Positions 1 to 7,739 of a stretch of 46,849 bases of DNA are shown in pieces (position 1 is the stretch's first letter; each line of letters starts with the position of its first letter). The stretch is from Holosporaceae bacterium. GTDB taxonomy: Bacteria; Pseudomonadota; Alphaproteobacteria; UBA3830. The stretch is from NCBI GenBank assembly GCA_031288795.1, contig JAITQS010000034.1:1-46849 (forward strand), read 5' to 3'. Both the position numbers and the translations under genes were made by a program. Under the pieces are notes generated by a model. The model did not search any database, had not been told where the DNA came from, and saw only the letters and a program-made list of their open reading frames with translations.

Positions 1-1
1 A

Positions 2-139
2 ACGCAGGATCATGTCACTGAAATTCTGCGCGAATACCCGGCTGCAATGGTTGTCGTATCGCACGATGAGGATTTTTTGAAAAAAATAAAAACCGAGAAG
101 TATTATGAAATAGGAGAAGCGAGACTGTTGCATAAATGA
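2..139 (+). CDS. ABC-F family ATPase, C-terminal end (partial)
   Basis: Frame 2 is open from the window edge and ends with TGA at 137-139. The peptide reads roughly ILREYPAAMVVVSHDEDFL then KKIKTEKYYEIGEARLLHK. The SHD switch-histidine motif preceded by a hydrophobic strand and followed by DFL is the end of the second nucleotide-binding domain of duplicated ABC-F ATPases, which act on ribosomes or in antibiotic resistance. The rest of the gene is upstream of the window. The last six codons and the stop lie in a copy of the dispersed element that starts at 121, so the natural C-terminus has probably been replaced. Family assignment rests on a short segment. Confidence 0.6.
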   Translation, partial: TQDHVTEILREYPAAMVVVSHDEDFLKKIKTEKYYEIGEARLLHK

Positions 140-208
140 GATTTTTCTTGCAAGAACGAGGAAAAACGTAGCGCAAGACCGCAGTGTACTGCCTGTACAG
201 GGGTCTAC
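121..208 (+). repeat. Dispersed palindromic element, copy 1 (left half)
   Basis: Starts GAGACTGTTGCATAAATGAG and continues through TTCTTGCAAGAACGAGG and GTAGCGCAAGACC to a TGTACAGG region. It matches, with few changes, the reverse complement of 12780-12863. It joins the 3' end of an ABC-F gene to an FkbM methyltransferase fragment and provides the ABC-F stop codon. One frame stays open through it into the FkbM fragment. Confidence 0.8.
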
Positions 209-218
209 CTGCTTCCAG

Positions 219-536
219 GAAGGACTCGGAGATGACGTTGTGGACATGACCAGCGTCGATGCCGAAGTTCAAAAGCATAACATTAATGTCGGTTTCATAA
301 AAATGGACGTGGAGGGCTATGGTCTGTGCCTCATCCAAGGCGCCATGAATACCATCAAATCCCAGCGTCCGGTCATGTCACTATCCGTGTACCACAATAA
401 CGACGAGCTGTTCAAAATTCTGCCGTTGCTGCGGCAGCAGTTAACGAATTATGTGTATGAATTTGCTCTTAATGCATTCTATGGGGATTTCGGAGAGATG
501 GTGTTGTTCTGCTATCCGAAGGAGCTGAGCGACTAG
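219..536 (+). pseudogene. FkbM-type SAM methyltransferase, 3' fragment
   Basis: The translated segment around residues GFIKMDVEGYGLCLIQGAM followed by RPVMSLSVYHN is typical of the C-terminal half of FkbM-family SAM-dependent methyltransferases, which methylate sugars or natural products. About 100 residues remain, against about 220-280 in the family, and the SAM-binding N-terminal half is absent. The open frame runs upstream into the dispersed element at 121-208, so the 5' part was lost at that junction. A GTG at 240 or ATG at 246 could be used, but no ribosome binding site is obvious. I infer a dead fragment left by recombination at the element. Confidence 0.6.
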
Positions 537-664
537 CCGCGATTGCCGTGTCATCGGAGGCACAAAGGCATTTCGGTCAACCGTGGCCGCTTTTGCGAAA
601 TCGCTACCGTCGGACACCATCTTTTCTTAATCTGGAGGTTATCTGTAAAGTTAGATGAAAAATC

Positions 665-693
665 TTGACATATGACTGCGCTCATATCATAAT
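665..693 (+). promoter_or_regulatory. Sigma-70-like promoter
   Basis: TTGACA (665-670), a 17-base spacer, then CATAAT (688-693): a perfect -35 and a 5/6 -10. No intact gene follows closely. It may have driven the recombinase remnant, or may now give a long leader for the MATE gene at 1059. Confidence 0.45.
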
Positions 694-843
694 GTACCCC
701 TATAGTGTAAATAACAGAGAAAGTATGCAGATGTCCAATCGCCATATTTAATGAGCAACTAATTGATGGTGCTCGCAGAGAGGACATAGGAGTCATAGAG
801 GCCAATTGTGTTTTTTATTTCGTCTTGAACTAATTTCGCATTA

Positions 844-939
844 ATGGAAAAATTGTCGCCGGACGACGTTGTCATCGCTTCGGAGTTATCCCGGATCGGA
901 CGGTCCGTAAAAGAAACTCTAAATACCATAAAAGGATAA
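844..939 (+). pseudogene. Serine site-specific recombinase remnant
   Basis: ATG at 844 to TAA at 937-939 gives 31 residues reading MEKLSPDDVVIASELSRIG then RSVKETLNTIKG. This matches the conserved catalytic-domain stretch of serine resolvases/invertases (pattern L-x-P-G-D-x-(hydrophobic)3-x-E/D-L/I-S/D-R-L-G-R-S). The catalytic serine region upstream and the DNA-binding region downstream are missing, and upstream frames are broken. It is evidence of a past mobile element. The match is short, so confidence is moderate. Confidence 0.45.
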
Positions 940-1058
940 AGTAAAGAGTTGTCATGGTTGCGAAACGTTTCCTAAGGCAACATCTCTGAAGGAAAAAGTA
1001 CACCCAGGCATTTCCAACAAATTTCGCGTTCTGGGCAAAAATTTGAGTTTGAAAAAAA

Positions 1059-2408
1059 ATGAATCATAAAGTAATAGATTGTTCACTAAAAAGCATTTTG
1101 CAAGTAACGATTCCCCTAATGATCTCCATGATGTCGGTTTTTCTAATGCTTCTGATCGACAGAGTAATGCTGGCTAGCTACTCCATCGATTCCATGAATG
1201 CTGCCATTATGTCCGGGAATTTTGTATGTATTTTCGCGTTTATGTTTACGGCGTTGGCTAATACCGCTGAAATATTCGTGGGACAATACAATGGATCAAA
1301 GCAGTACAATAAATTAGCGGCTCCCGTGTGGCAGATGATTTACATGTCCTTTGCTACGCTGGTTATTTCGCTTCCCATCGCGTATTTTTCCGACCACATT
1401 AACATGCTGCCGCATTATTATCTGGAGGATGGAGTGGCCTATCAGAAAATACTAATGTATTTTGTGCTGACACAGCCGCTTAGAGTAGCTTTAGCGGCGT
1501 TTTTTGTGGGACAGGGAAGAACAAAAATAATAATTCTTTCCGTAGCGGTGGGCGCTTTGCTAAATATTGCGCTGGATTACGCTCTGATCTTCGGAATAAA
1601 AGATATTATCCCGAGTATGGGATGCAAAGGGGCGGCAATTGCCACAGTAATCGCAGAATGCGCTCAAATTGTAATTCTGGCAACGGTGTTTTTTAGTGAA
1701 AAGAATAGAGAAATATACAGAACATTTGAAAATCGCCGATTTAATTTGAAACTATCGGGGGATTGTTTCAAAATTGGTCTTCCATTGGCGCTGGAGAATT
1801 GCGTATCGATGGTGGCCTGGTATCTGGTGCAAGCGGCCATAAGTCATACGTCGAAAGACGCCGCCACCATCTACAACATTGGCATAAACGTATATTTGTT
1901 TTTTCTTTTCATAGGCGAGGGAGCCAACAAAGCCGTTGCGGCGATCTGTTCCAATATGATTGGGCGCGGAGACTTGGAATCCGTCGAAAAAACTCGCAAA
2001 ATTTTTGTGGCGATTTCTGTATTTTTCGGAGGAATCATGGTGCTGCCGTTGGCTTTGTATCCGCTGAAGATTTTGGAGATACTGGGTTCATTTTTTGAAG
2101 ATATTTCCGCTCTTCATTCGGACATCATAAAGGTGTTTTATATAGTGGTCTTCGATGTGGTGCTGGAAACTCTGTTGCTCTCCCATTGGGGAATATTAAT
2201 CGCCGGAGGAGATTCAAAATATGCGGCGATTGCATATCAGGTTTGCCTATGGACGTTCGTTATTATTCCGACGATTCTTCTCTACTACGCGAATGCTCTG
2301 ACTTCTGTGCCGTTTATTTTCCTGCTCATGGGAGGATGGCTGATCACGACGCAGCTACTCCTTTATAGACGCTACAAAAGCATGAAATGGTATAATAAAT
2401 TGGTATAG
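1059..2408 (+). CDS. MATE family efflux transporter
   Basis: A 449-residue inner-membrane protein with about 12 hydrophobic segments in two similar halves, the layout of multidrug and toxic-compound extrusion (MATE/NorM/DinF) antiporters that export cationic drugs or metabolites using Na+ or H+ gradients. Family features visible are the early P-L-M-I-S-M-M-S-V-F segment, the loop around residue 75 with FVGQYNGSKQYNKLAAPVWQ, and the loop GQGRTKIIILSVAVGALLN near residues 150-170. The start ATG at 1059 follows an A-rich stretch without a clear ribosome binding site. Substrate cannot be told from sequence. The gene stands alone between debris and the oxidoreductase operon. Confidence 0.85.
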   Translation: MNHKVIDCSLKSILQVTIPLMISMMSVFLMLLIDRVMLASYSIDSMNAAIMSGNFVCIFAFMFTALANTAEIFVGQYNGSKQYNKLAAPVWQMIYMSFATLVISLPIAYFSDHINMLPHYYLEDGVAYQKILMYFVLTQPLRVALAAFFVGQGRTKIIILSVAVGALLNIALDYALIFGIKDIIPSMGCKGAAIATVIAECAQIVILATVFFSEKNREIYRTFENRRFNLKLSGDCFKIGLPLALENCVSMVAWYLVQAAISHTSKDAATIYNIGINVYLFFLFIGEGANKAVAAICSNMIGRGDLESVEKTRKIFVAISVFFGGIMVLPLALYPLKILEILGSFFEDISALHSDIIKVFYIVVFDVVLETLLLSHWGILIAGGDSKYAAIAYQVCLWTFVIIPTILLYYANALTSVPFIFLLMGGWLITTQLLLYRRYKSMKWYNKLV

Positions 2409-2549
2409 CTAAAGGAAAAAGCTAGGCGGCTAATTTTTTGCAGTATTTTTTGTCGTTGATTCGGCGCTCAGATCTTCATATGCATACCTAAAGCTTTTTC
2501 ATGCCTAGTTTGTATCGCGGACTTTATTTGTACCTTCATGTTGTGTATT

Positions 2550-2571
2550 GTTAATAAATGTTAACGATAAT
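2550..2571 (+). promoter_or_regulatory. Palindrome and possible -10 upstream of the por operon
   Basis: GTTAATAAATGTTAAC (2550-2565) is a small perfect inverted repeat directly followed by GATAAT (2566-2571). A weak TTGTGT lies 19 bases before the GATAAT. It could be an operator/promoter for the oxidoreductase operon that begins at 2652. The evidence is only positional. Confidence 0.28.
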
Positions 2572-2651
2572 GCTGAAAATTGTGGATTTACTTTCATGAT
2601 TTTTCAAGTAGATTTTTTGCTGTGGTGGGTAGTTGCTGTTTGGGAGGATCT

Positions 2652-3197
2652 ATGTTTCAAGTAAGAATCCACGGAAGAGGAGGGCAGGGGGTTGTCACGG
2701 CCGCAGAGATGCTTTCCATTGCTGCATTTCTGGAGGGGAAGCATGCTCAGGCGTTTCCGAGTTTCGGGTCCGAGAGGATGGGAGCTCCGGTTGTGTCCTT
2801 CTGCAGAATTTCTGATCGGGAAATTCGGCTGCGGGAACCGGTGCAGGAGCCCAATGCCGTCATAATACAGGACCGCACAGTCATAGGTCCCGCTAAGGCT
2901 TTTCAGGGCATTGTGAAGGGCGGATACGCGCTCATAAATTCGCCGGAGACAATAGATAATGACTGGGGCATAGATGACGTAATGGTAAAATGCGTTGGAG
3001 CTACTGAAATCGCTCTGGAACACATTGGAAAACCGCTGCCCAATGCCGTTTTGCTCGGAAGTTTTGCCGCTTTAACTAAAATTATTCGACTGGAGTCCGT
3101 GCTGGAGGCCATAAAAACCAAATTCTCCGGAGCCATCGCGGAAAAAAATTCTGAAGCCGCTAAAATAGCCCATGACCGTTTGGTATTATTATTGTAA
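2652..3197 (+). CDS. porG: 2-oxoacid:acceptor oxidoreductase, gamma subunit
   Basis: 181 residues beginning MFQVRIHGRGGQGVVTAAEM, the hallmark glycine-rich start of the gamma (POR_III) domain of pyruvate/2-oxoacid:ferredoxin oxidoreductases, followed by the expected SFGSERMGAPVVSFCRIS segment. With the alpha and beta subunits next door it forms the enzyme that decarboxylates a 2-oxoacid with CoA to acyl-CoA and CO2, passing electrons to ferredoxin. The open frame extends back to a TTG at 2580, but ATG 2652 has GGGAGG just upstream and matches the family start. Twelve bases separate it from the alpha subunit. Substrate (pyruvate, 2-oxoglutarate or branched-chain oxoacids) is not decided by the sequence. 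Confidence 0.9.
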   Translation: MFQVRIHGRGGQGVVTAAEMLSIAAFLEGKHAQAFPSFGSERMGAPVVSFCRISDREIRLREPVQEPNAVIIQDRTVIGPAKAFQGIVKGGYALINSPETIDNDWGIDDVMVKCVGATEIALEHIGKPLPNAVLLGSFAALTKIIRLESVLEAIKTKFSGAIAEKNSEAAKIAHDRLVLLL

Positions 3198-3209
3198 GGA
3201 AAATCATAA

Positions 3210-4391
3210 ATGTTACATCAGTTGGAAGGATCTCAAGCAATTGCAAAGGCGGTGGCGCTGTGTCGTCCGGGCATGGTCTGCGCTTATCCAATAACTCCCC
3301 AGACGCACATAGTGGAGCATCTTGGAGAATTAGTACATGCGGAAGAATTATGGAATTGCGACTACCTGAATGTCGAATCCGAAATGGCCGCCATCAGCGT
3401 GACCATTGGATCCCAAGCTGCCGGAGTTCGCAGCTACACCGCTACCTCCAGTCAGGGATTACTCTACATGATAGAAGGGGTGTACAACGCCTCCGGACTC
3501 GAATTGCCGATCGTAATGACCCTGGGGAATCGCGCCATAGGCTCTCCCATCAATATCTGGAACGATCACTCGGACGCAATGGCGGTGCGGGACGCCGGCT
3601 GGATCATGCTCTTTCCGGAGACTAATCAGGAGGCGGTGGATCTGCATATCCAGGCATTTAAAATAGCCGAAACACTGCAGTGTCCGGTGATGATCTGTGT
3701 GGATGGATTCGTGCTGACCCACGCCTACGAACGCGTCGATCTACCATCTCAGGAAATGGTGGATAATTTCCTTCCGCCTTATAAACCTCACTTTTGCCTC
3801 GATGTCGCTAATCCGCTGGCCATTGGTACGATGGTGCCTCCGGAATATTTTATGGAAGTGAGATATCTGGCCCACCAAAAACAATTGAAAGCACCGAAAA
3901 TAATAGACCATATCGAAAAAGATTTTTATGAAAAATTCGAGCGCCATTCCGGCGGATTAATTAGAACCTACCAAACCAAAAAAGCCAAAACCATCATTGT
4001 GGCTATGGGGTCCGTTCTGGGAACCATAAAAGATACGGTGGATGAATTGAACGCTCGAGGGGAAAAATACGGAGTGGTGTCCATCGTCAGCTATCGGCCT
4101 TTTCCGTTTGAAGCCCTGGAGGCGGCTTTGGCAAATGCCCAACACGTCGTGGTGGTGGAAAAAGCGCTGGCTGTTGGTGTCGGAGGAATATTATTTCAGG
4201 AAATAAAATTATCCCTAAAAAATACCCCCAAAAAGATTTCTTCCATTATCGCCGGACTCGGTGGTAGAGCCATAACAAAATCGATGCTGAAACAGGCTCT
4301 GAAACAAGATGAGCAAGAAATTTTTTTGGGCCTTGCTCAGGATGTCGTTCCAAAAGAATTTCAAACAATTAAAAATTGTTGCAGCAAATAA
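3210..4391 (+). CDS. porA: 2-oxoacid:acceptor oxidoreductase, alpha subunit
   Basis: 393 residues, the usual length for the separate alpha subunit of multi-subunit 2-oxoacid:ferredoxin oxidoreductases. Visible family signatures are AYPITPQTHIVEHL (about 25-38), VESEMAAISVTIGSQAAG (about 50-68), YTATSSQGLLYMIEG (about 72-86), the GSPINIWNDHSDAMAVRDAGW stretch (about 110-130), and the C-terminal FPFEALEAAL region of the transketolase-C-like domain. A Shine-Dalgarno AAGGAA precedes the ATG. It lies between gamma and beta in one operon; the beta start follows 11 bases after its stop. It is thought to form the active site with beta-bound thiamine diphosphate. Confidence 0.92.
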   Translation: MLHQLEGSQAIAKAVALCRPGMVCAYPITPQTHIVEHLGELVHAEELWNCDYLNVESEMAAISVTIGSQAAGVRSYTATSSQGLLYMIEGVYNASGLELPIVMTLGNRAIGSPINIWNDHSDAMAVRDAGWIMLFPETNQEAVDLHIQAFKIAETLQCPVMICVDGFVLTHAYERVDLPSQEMVDNFLPPYKPHFCLDVANPLAIGTMVPPEYFMEVRYLAHQKQLKAPKIIDHIEKDFYEKFERHSGGLIRTYQTKKAKTIIVAMGSVLGTIKDTVDELNARGEKYGVVSIVSYRPFPFEALEAALANAQHVVVVEKALAVGVGGILFQEIKLSLKNTPKKISSIIAGLGGRAITKSMLKQALKQDEQEIFLGLAQDVVPKEFQTIKNCCSK

Positions 4392-4402
4392 AAGGAGAAT
4401 CA

Positions 4403-5374
4403 ATGACCACTCTCACAATTGGCAATCGATTAGATGATGAAGATGTGGCTGAGCAGTCGAAACACGATCGCCACAACTGCATAACCGGAGGTCATCGTGC
4501 ATGCCAGGGATGCGGGGAAGCGCTGGGAGCCAGGTGCGTTCTCGACGTTGCTCACCGGGTCGCCGGGGGAAACATCGCCGTCGTCAATGCTACCGGATGC
4601 CTTGAAGTCTTTTCCTGCGTCTATCCGGAAAATTCCTGGCAAGTGCCCTGGCTTCATTCACTGTTCGGAAACGCAGCGGCCGTTGCTACCGGAGTGGCAT
4701 CAGCCTTTGCCATATCGGGTAAAAAAGATATGAGAGTGATTGCCCAGGGAGGAGACGGATCCACGTCAGATATAGGTCTCGGCTGCCTGTCGGGAATGTT
4801 CGACCGCAACGACGACGTTCTCTACGTCTGCTATGATAATCAGGCCTACATGAATACGGGAGTGCAGAGATCCAGCGCAACTCCGATACTCGCCAGGACC
4901 GCCACCACGCTTCCGACCAGAGGATACATGGGAAATACCGTTGGTACCGGAAAGAATTTGCCGGAAATAGCCATAGCTCACGGAATTCCCTATGTCGCCA
5001 CCGCCAGCATCTCCAATATCCGAGACCTGGAGGAAAAAATATCCAAGGCAATTCTCCGGAGAGGATCTCGCTACGTGCATGTGCATGTGCCGTGTCCGCT
5101 GGGATGGGGATACCCTCCCTCCGAAACCATTCGCATAGCAAGAATGGCAGTGGAGTGCGGACTGTTTCCTCTGTTCGAAGCGGAAAATGGCGTCGTTGTG
5201 GGATCAACGCCGGTCGATAACCCCAAACCAGTGGAGGAATATCTGCGTACACAGCGCCGATTCGCCCATCTGTTCGGAAAAAATGCATCGCCGGAAGCAA
5301 TCGAAACCATTCAGCAAATAGCCAGCCGAAACCTAGAAAAATATAGATTAAGTGGAGAACTTTCCCATGAATAA
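4403..5374 (+). CDS. porB: 2-oxoacid:acceptor oxidoreductase, beta subunit (TPP-binding)
   Basis: 323 residues. The thiamine diphosphate motif is clear: GGDGSTSDIGLGCLSG about residues 114-130 followed by VCYDNQAYMNTGVQ. Cysteines for a [4Fe-4S] cluster are at CQGCGEALG near residue 31 and in NATGCLEVFSC near residue 65; a later cysteine also occurs in VHVPCPLGWGYPP. The frame is open back to a TTG at 4376, inside porA, but ATG 4403 has AAGGAG five bases upstream and is preferred. The stop overlaps the start of the next gene by 8 bases, so translation is probably coupled. Confidence 0.92.
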   Translation: MTTLTIGNRLDDEDVAEQSKHDRHNCITGGHRACQGCGEALGARCVLDVAHRVAGGNIAVVNATGCLEVFSCVYPENSWQVPWLHSLFGNAAAVATGVASAFAISGKKDMRVIAQGGDGSTSDIGLGCLSGMFDRNDDVLYVCYDNQAYMNTGVQRSSATPILARTATTLPTRGYMGNTVGTGKNLPEIAIAHGIPYVATASISNIRDLEEKISKAILRRGSRYVHVHVPCPLGWGYPPSETIRIARMAVECGLFPLFEAENGVVVGSTPVDNPKPVEEYLRTQRRFAHLFGKNASPEAIETIQQIASRNLEKYRLSGELSHE

Positions 5375-6992
5375 GCCCTTCGCCACCGTTTTGGAGTCCG
5401 CAACCAGTCTGCAAAATAAAACCGGATCCTGGAGAACCGTAAAGCCAGAATACGTCAAGAGATTGCCCCCCTGTAACGCGGCCTGTCCCGCCGGAGAAAA
5501 TATCCAGCAGTGGCTTTCGCTGGCCCAGGAAGGAAATTTTTTGGAAGCCTGGAACGTGATCATGCAAAATAATCCCTTCCCGGCTACCATGGGACGTGCC
5601 TGCTATCATACCTGCGAAAAAGTATGTAATCGAGGTAAATTCGACGGCGCCGTCAATATAAATCTGCTGGAAAGATCCATCGGAGATCTTGCCATCGTCA
5701 GTGATTGGGAAATCGATGCCGTTGGCCTTCCCACCAACAAAAAAGTCCTGGTAATCGGAGCCGGACCAAGCGGACTCAGTGCCGCATATTTTCTCCGCAA
5801 ATACGGACACGAAGTCACCATCTACGAACGCCATATAAAACCCGGCGGCATGATGAGATATGGCGTTCCGTCCTATAGATTGCCCCGGTGGGTCATCGAC
5901 GCCGAAATCAGAAGAATAATTAACTGCGGTGTAAAATTATTCTGCAATAGGTGTGTCTCCAACATTAAAGAAGAAATGCGAAACTTCGATGCCATATATA
6001 TCGCCACCGGAACTTCCGTGCCCACTAAAGTAGACGTCGAAACCAATGGAGAAACAAATATATTGAACGCCATTGATCTCTTCAAAAAAATGGAAGATCA
6101 TCATTGCGGCGGTTCGTTGGGAGAAACATTGGGAAAAATAGTCCTGGTCTACGGAGGCGGAAATACCGCCATCGATGCCGCTCGAACAGCTTTGCGTCTC
6201 GGAGCAGAAAATGTGAAAATCGTCTACAGAAGAACTCTGGAAAAAATGCCCGCCCATGACTCGGAAATTCAAGATGCCCTTCAGGAAGGAATAGAAATAC
6301 TCTGCCTCAGATCCATATCCATGATCGATGGCAAAAAAATACTGCTGGATAAAATGAATTACAATGCCGAAAATAATACGCTCTCGAAAAATGGAGAAAA
6401 CGAAATAATAACCGCAGACTCCATTATTTTCGCCGTTGGACAATCCATAGACGCCGATCCATGGGCTAGCCTCGATGGCCTGGTCGTCTCCGAAAAAGGA
6501 GCTCTGGAGATCGATAAAAATATGATGACCGGCGTAGGAGGAATATTCGCCGGTGGTGACGTCGTCCTGGGAAAAAAAACCATAACCGACGCCATCGGAC
6601 ACGGAAAAAAAAGTGCCCAGTGCATAAATGCATATCTGCACAACACAGAAATCGCTCCCGGTGTAAAAACAGAGGTGGTCAATTTTAAAAAAATCAACTT
6701 CTCCTATTTTAAAACAACTAATCCGCTGAAAGTGGAAAAATTCGACGGCCTGTCGTTCGAAGAAAAAAATATATCCCTGTCCAGTAAAGAAATAATTTCT
6801 GAATCCCGACGCTGCTTTTCCTGCGGAAATTGCTTCCACTGCGACAACTGCTACGGATTCTGCCCCGATAACGCCATTCGCAAATCTCCCGACGGAACCC
6901 TAGCCATCGACTACGACTACTGCAAAGGATGCGGAATTTGTTCCAATGAATGCCCCTGCGGAGCTATAAAAATGGTGGCGCAGCTCGATTAA
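5367..6992 (+). CDS. GltD-like FAD/NAD(P) iron-sulfur oxidoreductase with C-terminal 2[4Fe-4S] ferredoxin domain
   Basis: 541 residues with three parts. The N-terminal Fer4_20-type domain has clustered cysteines (LPPCNAACPAGENIQQW near residue 35 and MGRACYHTCEKVCNRGKFDG near 80). Next comes a flavin/NAD(P) reductase like the glutamate synthase small subunit, with GAGPSGLSAAYFLRKYGHEV (FAD), GGGNTAIDAARTALRLGAE (NAD(P)H) and GGIFAGGDVV. The C-terminus is a ferredoxin domain with CFSCGNCFHCDNCYGFCP and CKGCGICSNECPCGAI. That domain probably replaces the missing delta subunit (PorD), so electrons from the oxoacid would pass to NAD(P)+, or the reverse. ATG 5367 follows GGAG by nine bases; an upstream GTG at 5352 lacks such support. 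Last gene of the operon. Confidence 0.88.
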   Translation: MNKPFATVLESATSLQNKTGSWRTVKPEYVKRLPPCNAACPAGENIQQWLSLAQEGNFLEAWNVIMQNNPFPATMGRACYHTCEKVCNRGKFDGAVNINLLERSIGDLAIVSDWEIDAVGLPTNKKVLVIGAGPSGLSAAYFLRKYGHEVTIYERHIKPGGMMRYGVPSYRLPRWVIDAEIRRIINCGVKLFCNRCVSNIKEEMRNFDAIYIATGTSVPTKVDVETNGETNILNAIDLFKKMEDHHCGGSLGETLGKIVLVYGGGNTAIDAARTALRLGAENVKIVYRRTLEKMPAHDSEIQDALQEGIEILCLRSISMIDGKKILLDKMNYNAENNTLSKNGENEIITADSIIFAVGQSIDADPWASLDGLVVSEKGALEIDKNMMTGVGGIFAGGDVVLGKKTITDAIGHGKKSAQCINAYLHNTEIAPGVKTEVVNFKKINFSYFKTTNPLKVEKFDGLSFEEKNISLSSKEIISESRRCFSCGNCFHCDNCYGFCPDNAIRKSPDGTLAIDYDYCKGCGICSNECPCGAIKMVAQLD

Positions 6993-7002
6993 AAGAAATC
7001 GT

Positions 7003-7030
7003 TCATGTATCTAAGGATTCAAATACATGA
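7003..7030. other. Inverted repeat after the por operon
   Basis: TCATGTAT (7003-7010) and ATACATGA (7023-7030) can form an 8-bp stem with a 12-base loop. It lies between the convergent por operon and rnhB. No T-run follows on either strand, so it is not a classic terminator. The sequence GGATT(C/T)AAATACATGA recurs near 27667. Confidence 0.45.
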
Positions 7031-7079
7031 TGGTCTCTTAAAAAGTAAAAAGGAAATTCCCCCTTCCAAAAGTACTTCA

Positions 7080-7739
7080 TCAGGCAATGCTCTTGGATCG
7101 TAATTTTATTGGTGCGAAACTTCTGCGATGATGGGGCGTAATTCCATGTTGACGAATAGCTTCTAGGTGCGCCGCCGTTCCGTAACCGACATTTTTATCC
7201 CAAGAGTAATAGGGATATTTTTGCGAAAGCTCACGCATATGGTTGTCTCGGTATTCTTTTGCCACTACCGAAGCCAATGCTATGGCTAGCACTTTTGCAT
7301 CACCTCCGATGACGGTTTTTACTGCTGCACCTGGTATTTGGGGAGCGGCATTGCCGTCCACCAGTATAATTTTTGGCCCATGAATTTCAAGGATATTATG
7401 GGCCCTTTTCATGGCCAGCAAAGTGGCGTTCAATATATTTAATTCGTCGATCTCCTCCACCGTTGCCGCAGCAATGGCACATCTTATAAAATTGGGGGAT
7501 TGTTTTTTAATCCAGGTAACAATTTTTTGTCGATGTTTGGGGGTCATTTTTTTGGAATCTCGAATTGGCAGGGCAGCGAAATTTTTTTCGAGCTCCAGGA
7601 TGAGGTTTTCACTTATCCAAACGGTGGCGGCAACGACGGGACCGGCTAATGATCCGCGGCCAACTTCATCGCTACCAACGCTATCATCGGGGGCAATGTC
7701 ATTTTCGGCATACCAGGCCATGTAATCGCCATTAGTCAT
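7080..7739 (-). CDS. rnhB: Ribonuclease HII
   Basis: 219 residues from ATG at 7739. RNase HII removes RNA in RNA-DNA hybrids and single ribonucleotides. Motifs seen are GSDEVGRGSLAGPVVAA (the usual DEAGRG acidic motif, here DEVGRG), the RDSKKMTPKHRQ block, ILVDGNAAP, and GGDAKVLAIALASVVAKEYRD followed by a C-terminal GYGTAAHLEAI segment with HHRRSFAP. The open frame continues 27 codons further upstream, but that part is only the antisense-frame reading of the tandem QLEK repeat of the upstream antiporter gene. The chosen start overlaps the antiporter stop (ATGACTAA), so the two genes are probably co-transcribed. Confidence 0.92.
   Translation of the reverse strand: MTNGDYMAWYAENDIAPDDSVGSDEVGRGSLAGPVVAATVWISENLILELEKNFAALPIRDSKKMTPKHRQKIVTWIKKQSPNFIRCAIAAATVEEIDELNILNATLLAMKRAHNILEIHGPKIILVDGNAAPQIPGAAVKTVIGGDAKVLAIALASVVAKEYRDNHMRELSQKYPYYSWDKNVGYGTAAHLEAIRQHGITPHHRRSFAPIKLRSKSIA

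Larger units (their letters stand above)
537..1058. other. Gene-poor debris stretch
   Basis: About 520 bases without an intact gene. It holds a good promoter-like sequence (665-693), a short serine-recombinase remnant (844-939) and, at 971-987, a sequence whose complement resembles the dispersed-element end (GAGATGTTGCCTTAGG). The surroundings look like decayed mobile DNA. The downstream MATE gene begins at 1059 with no clear Shine-Dalgarno. Confidence 0.5.

Noticed and set aside
2580-2651. Upstream extension of the gamma subunit from TTG 2580
   Set aside because: The extra 24 residues do not match the family, which starts at the glycine-rich motif; ATG 2652 has a GGGAGG site.
4686-5834. Long minus-strand open frame (382 codons) across porB and the GltD-like gene
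   Set aside because: It is antisense to two clearly conserved genes, its translation has no family features, and it reflects codon bias of the real frames.
5937-6839. Minus-strand open frame of 300 codons inside the GltD-like gene
   Set aside because: Antisense shadow; composition (Phe/Gly/Tyr rich) is typical of reverse-frame translation.
7003-7030. Hairpin between the por operon and rnhB as a terminator
   Set aside because: The stem is AT-rich and no T-run follows on either strand; kept only as an inverted repeat.
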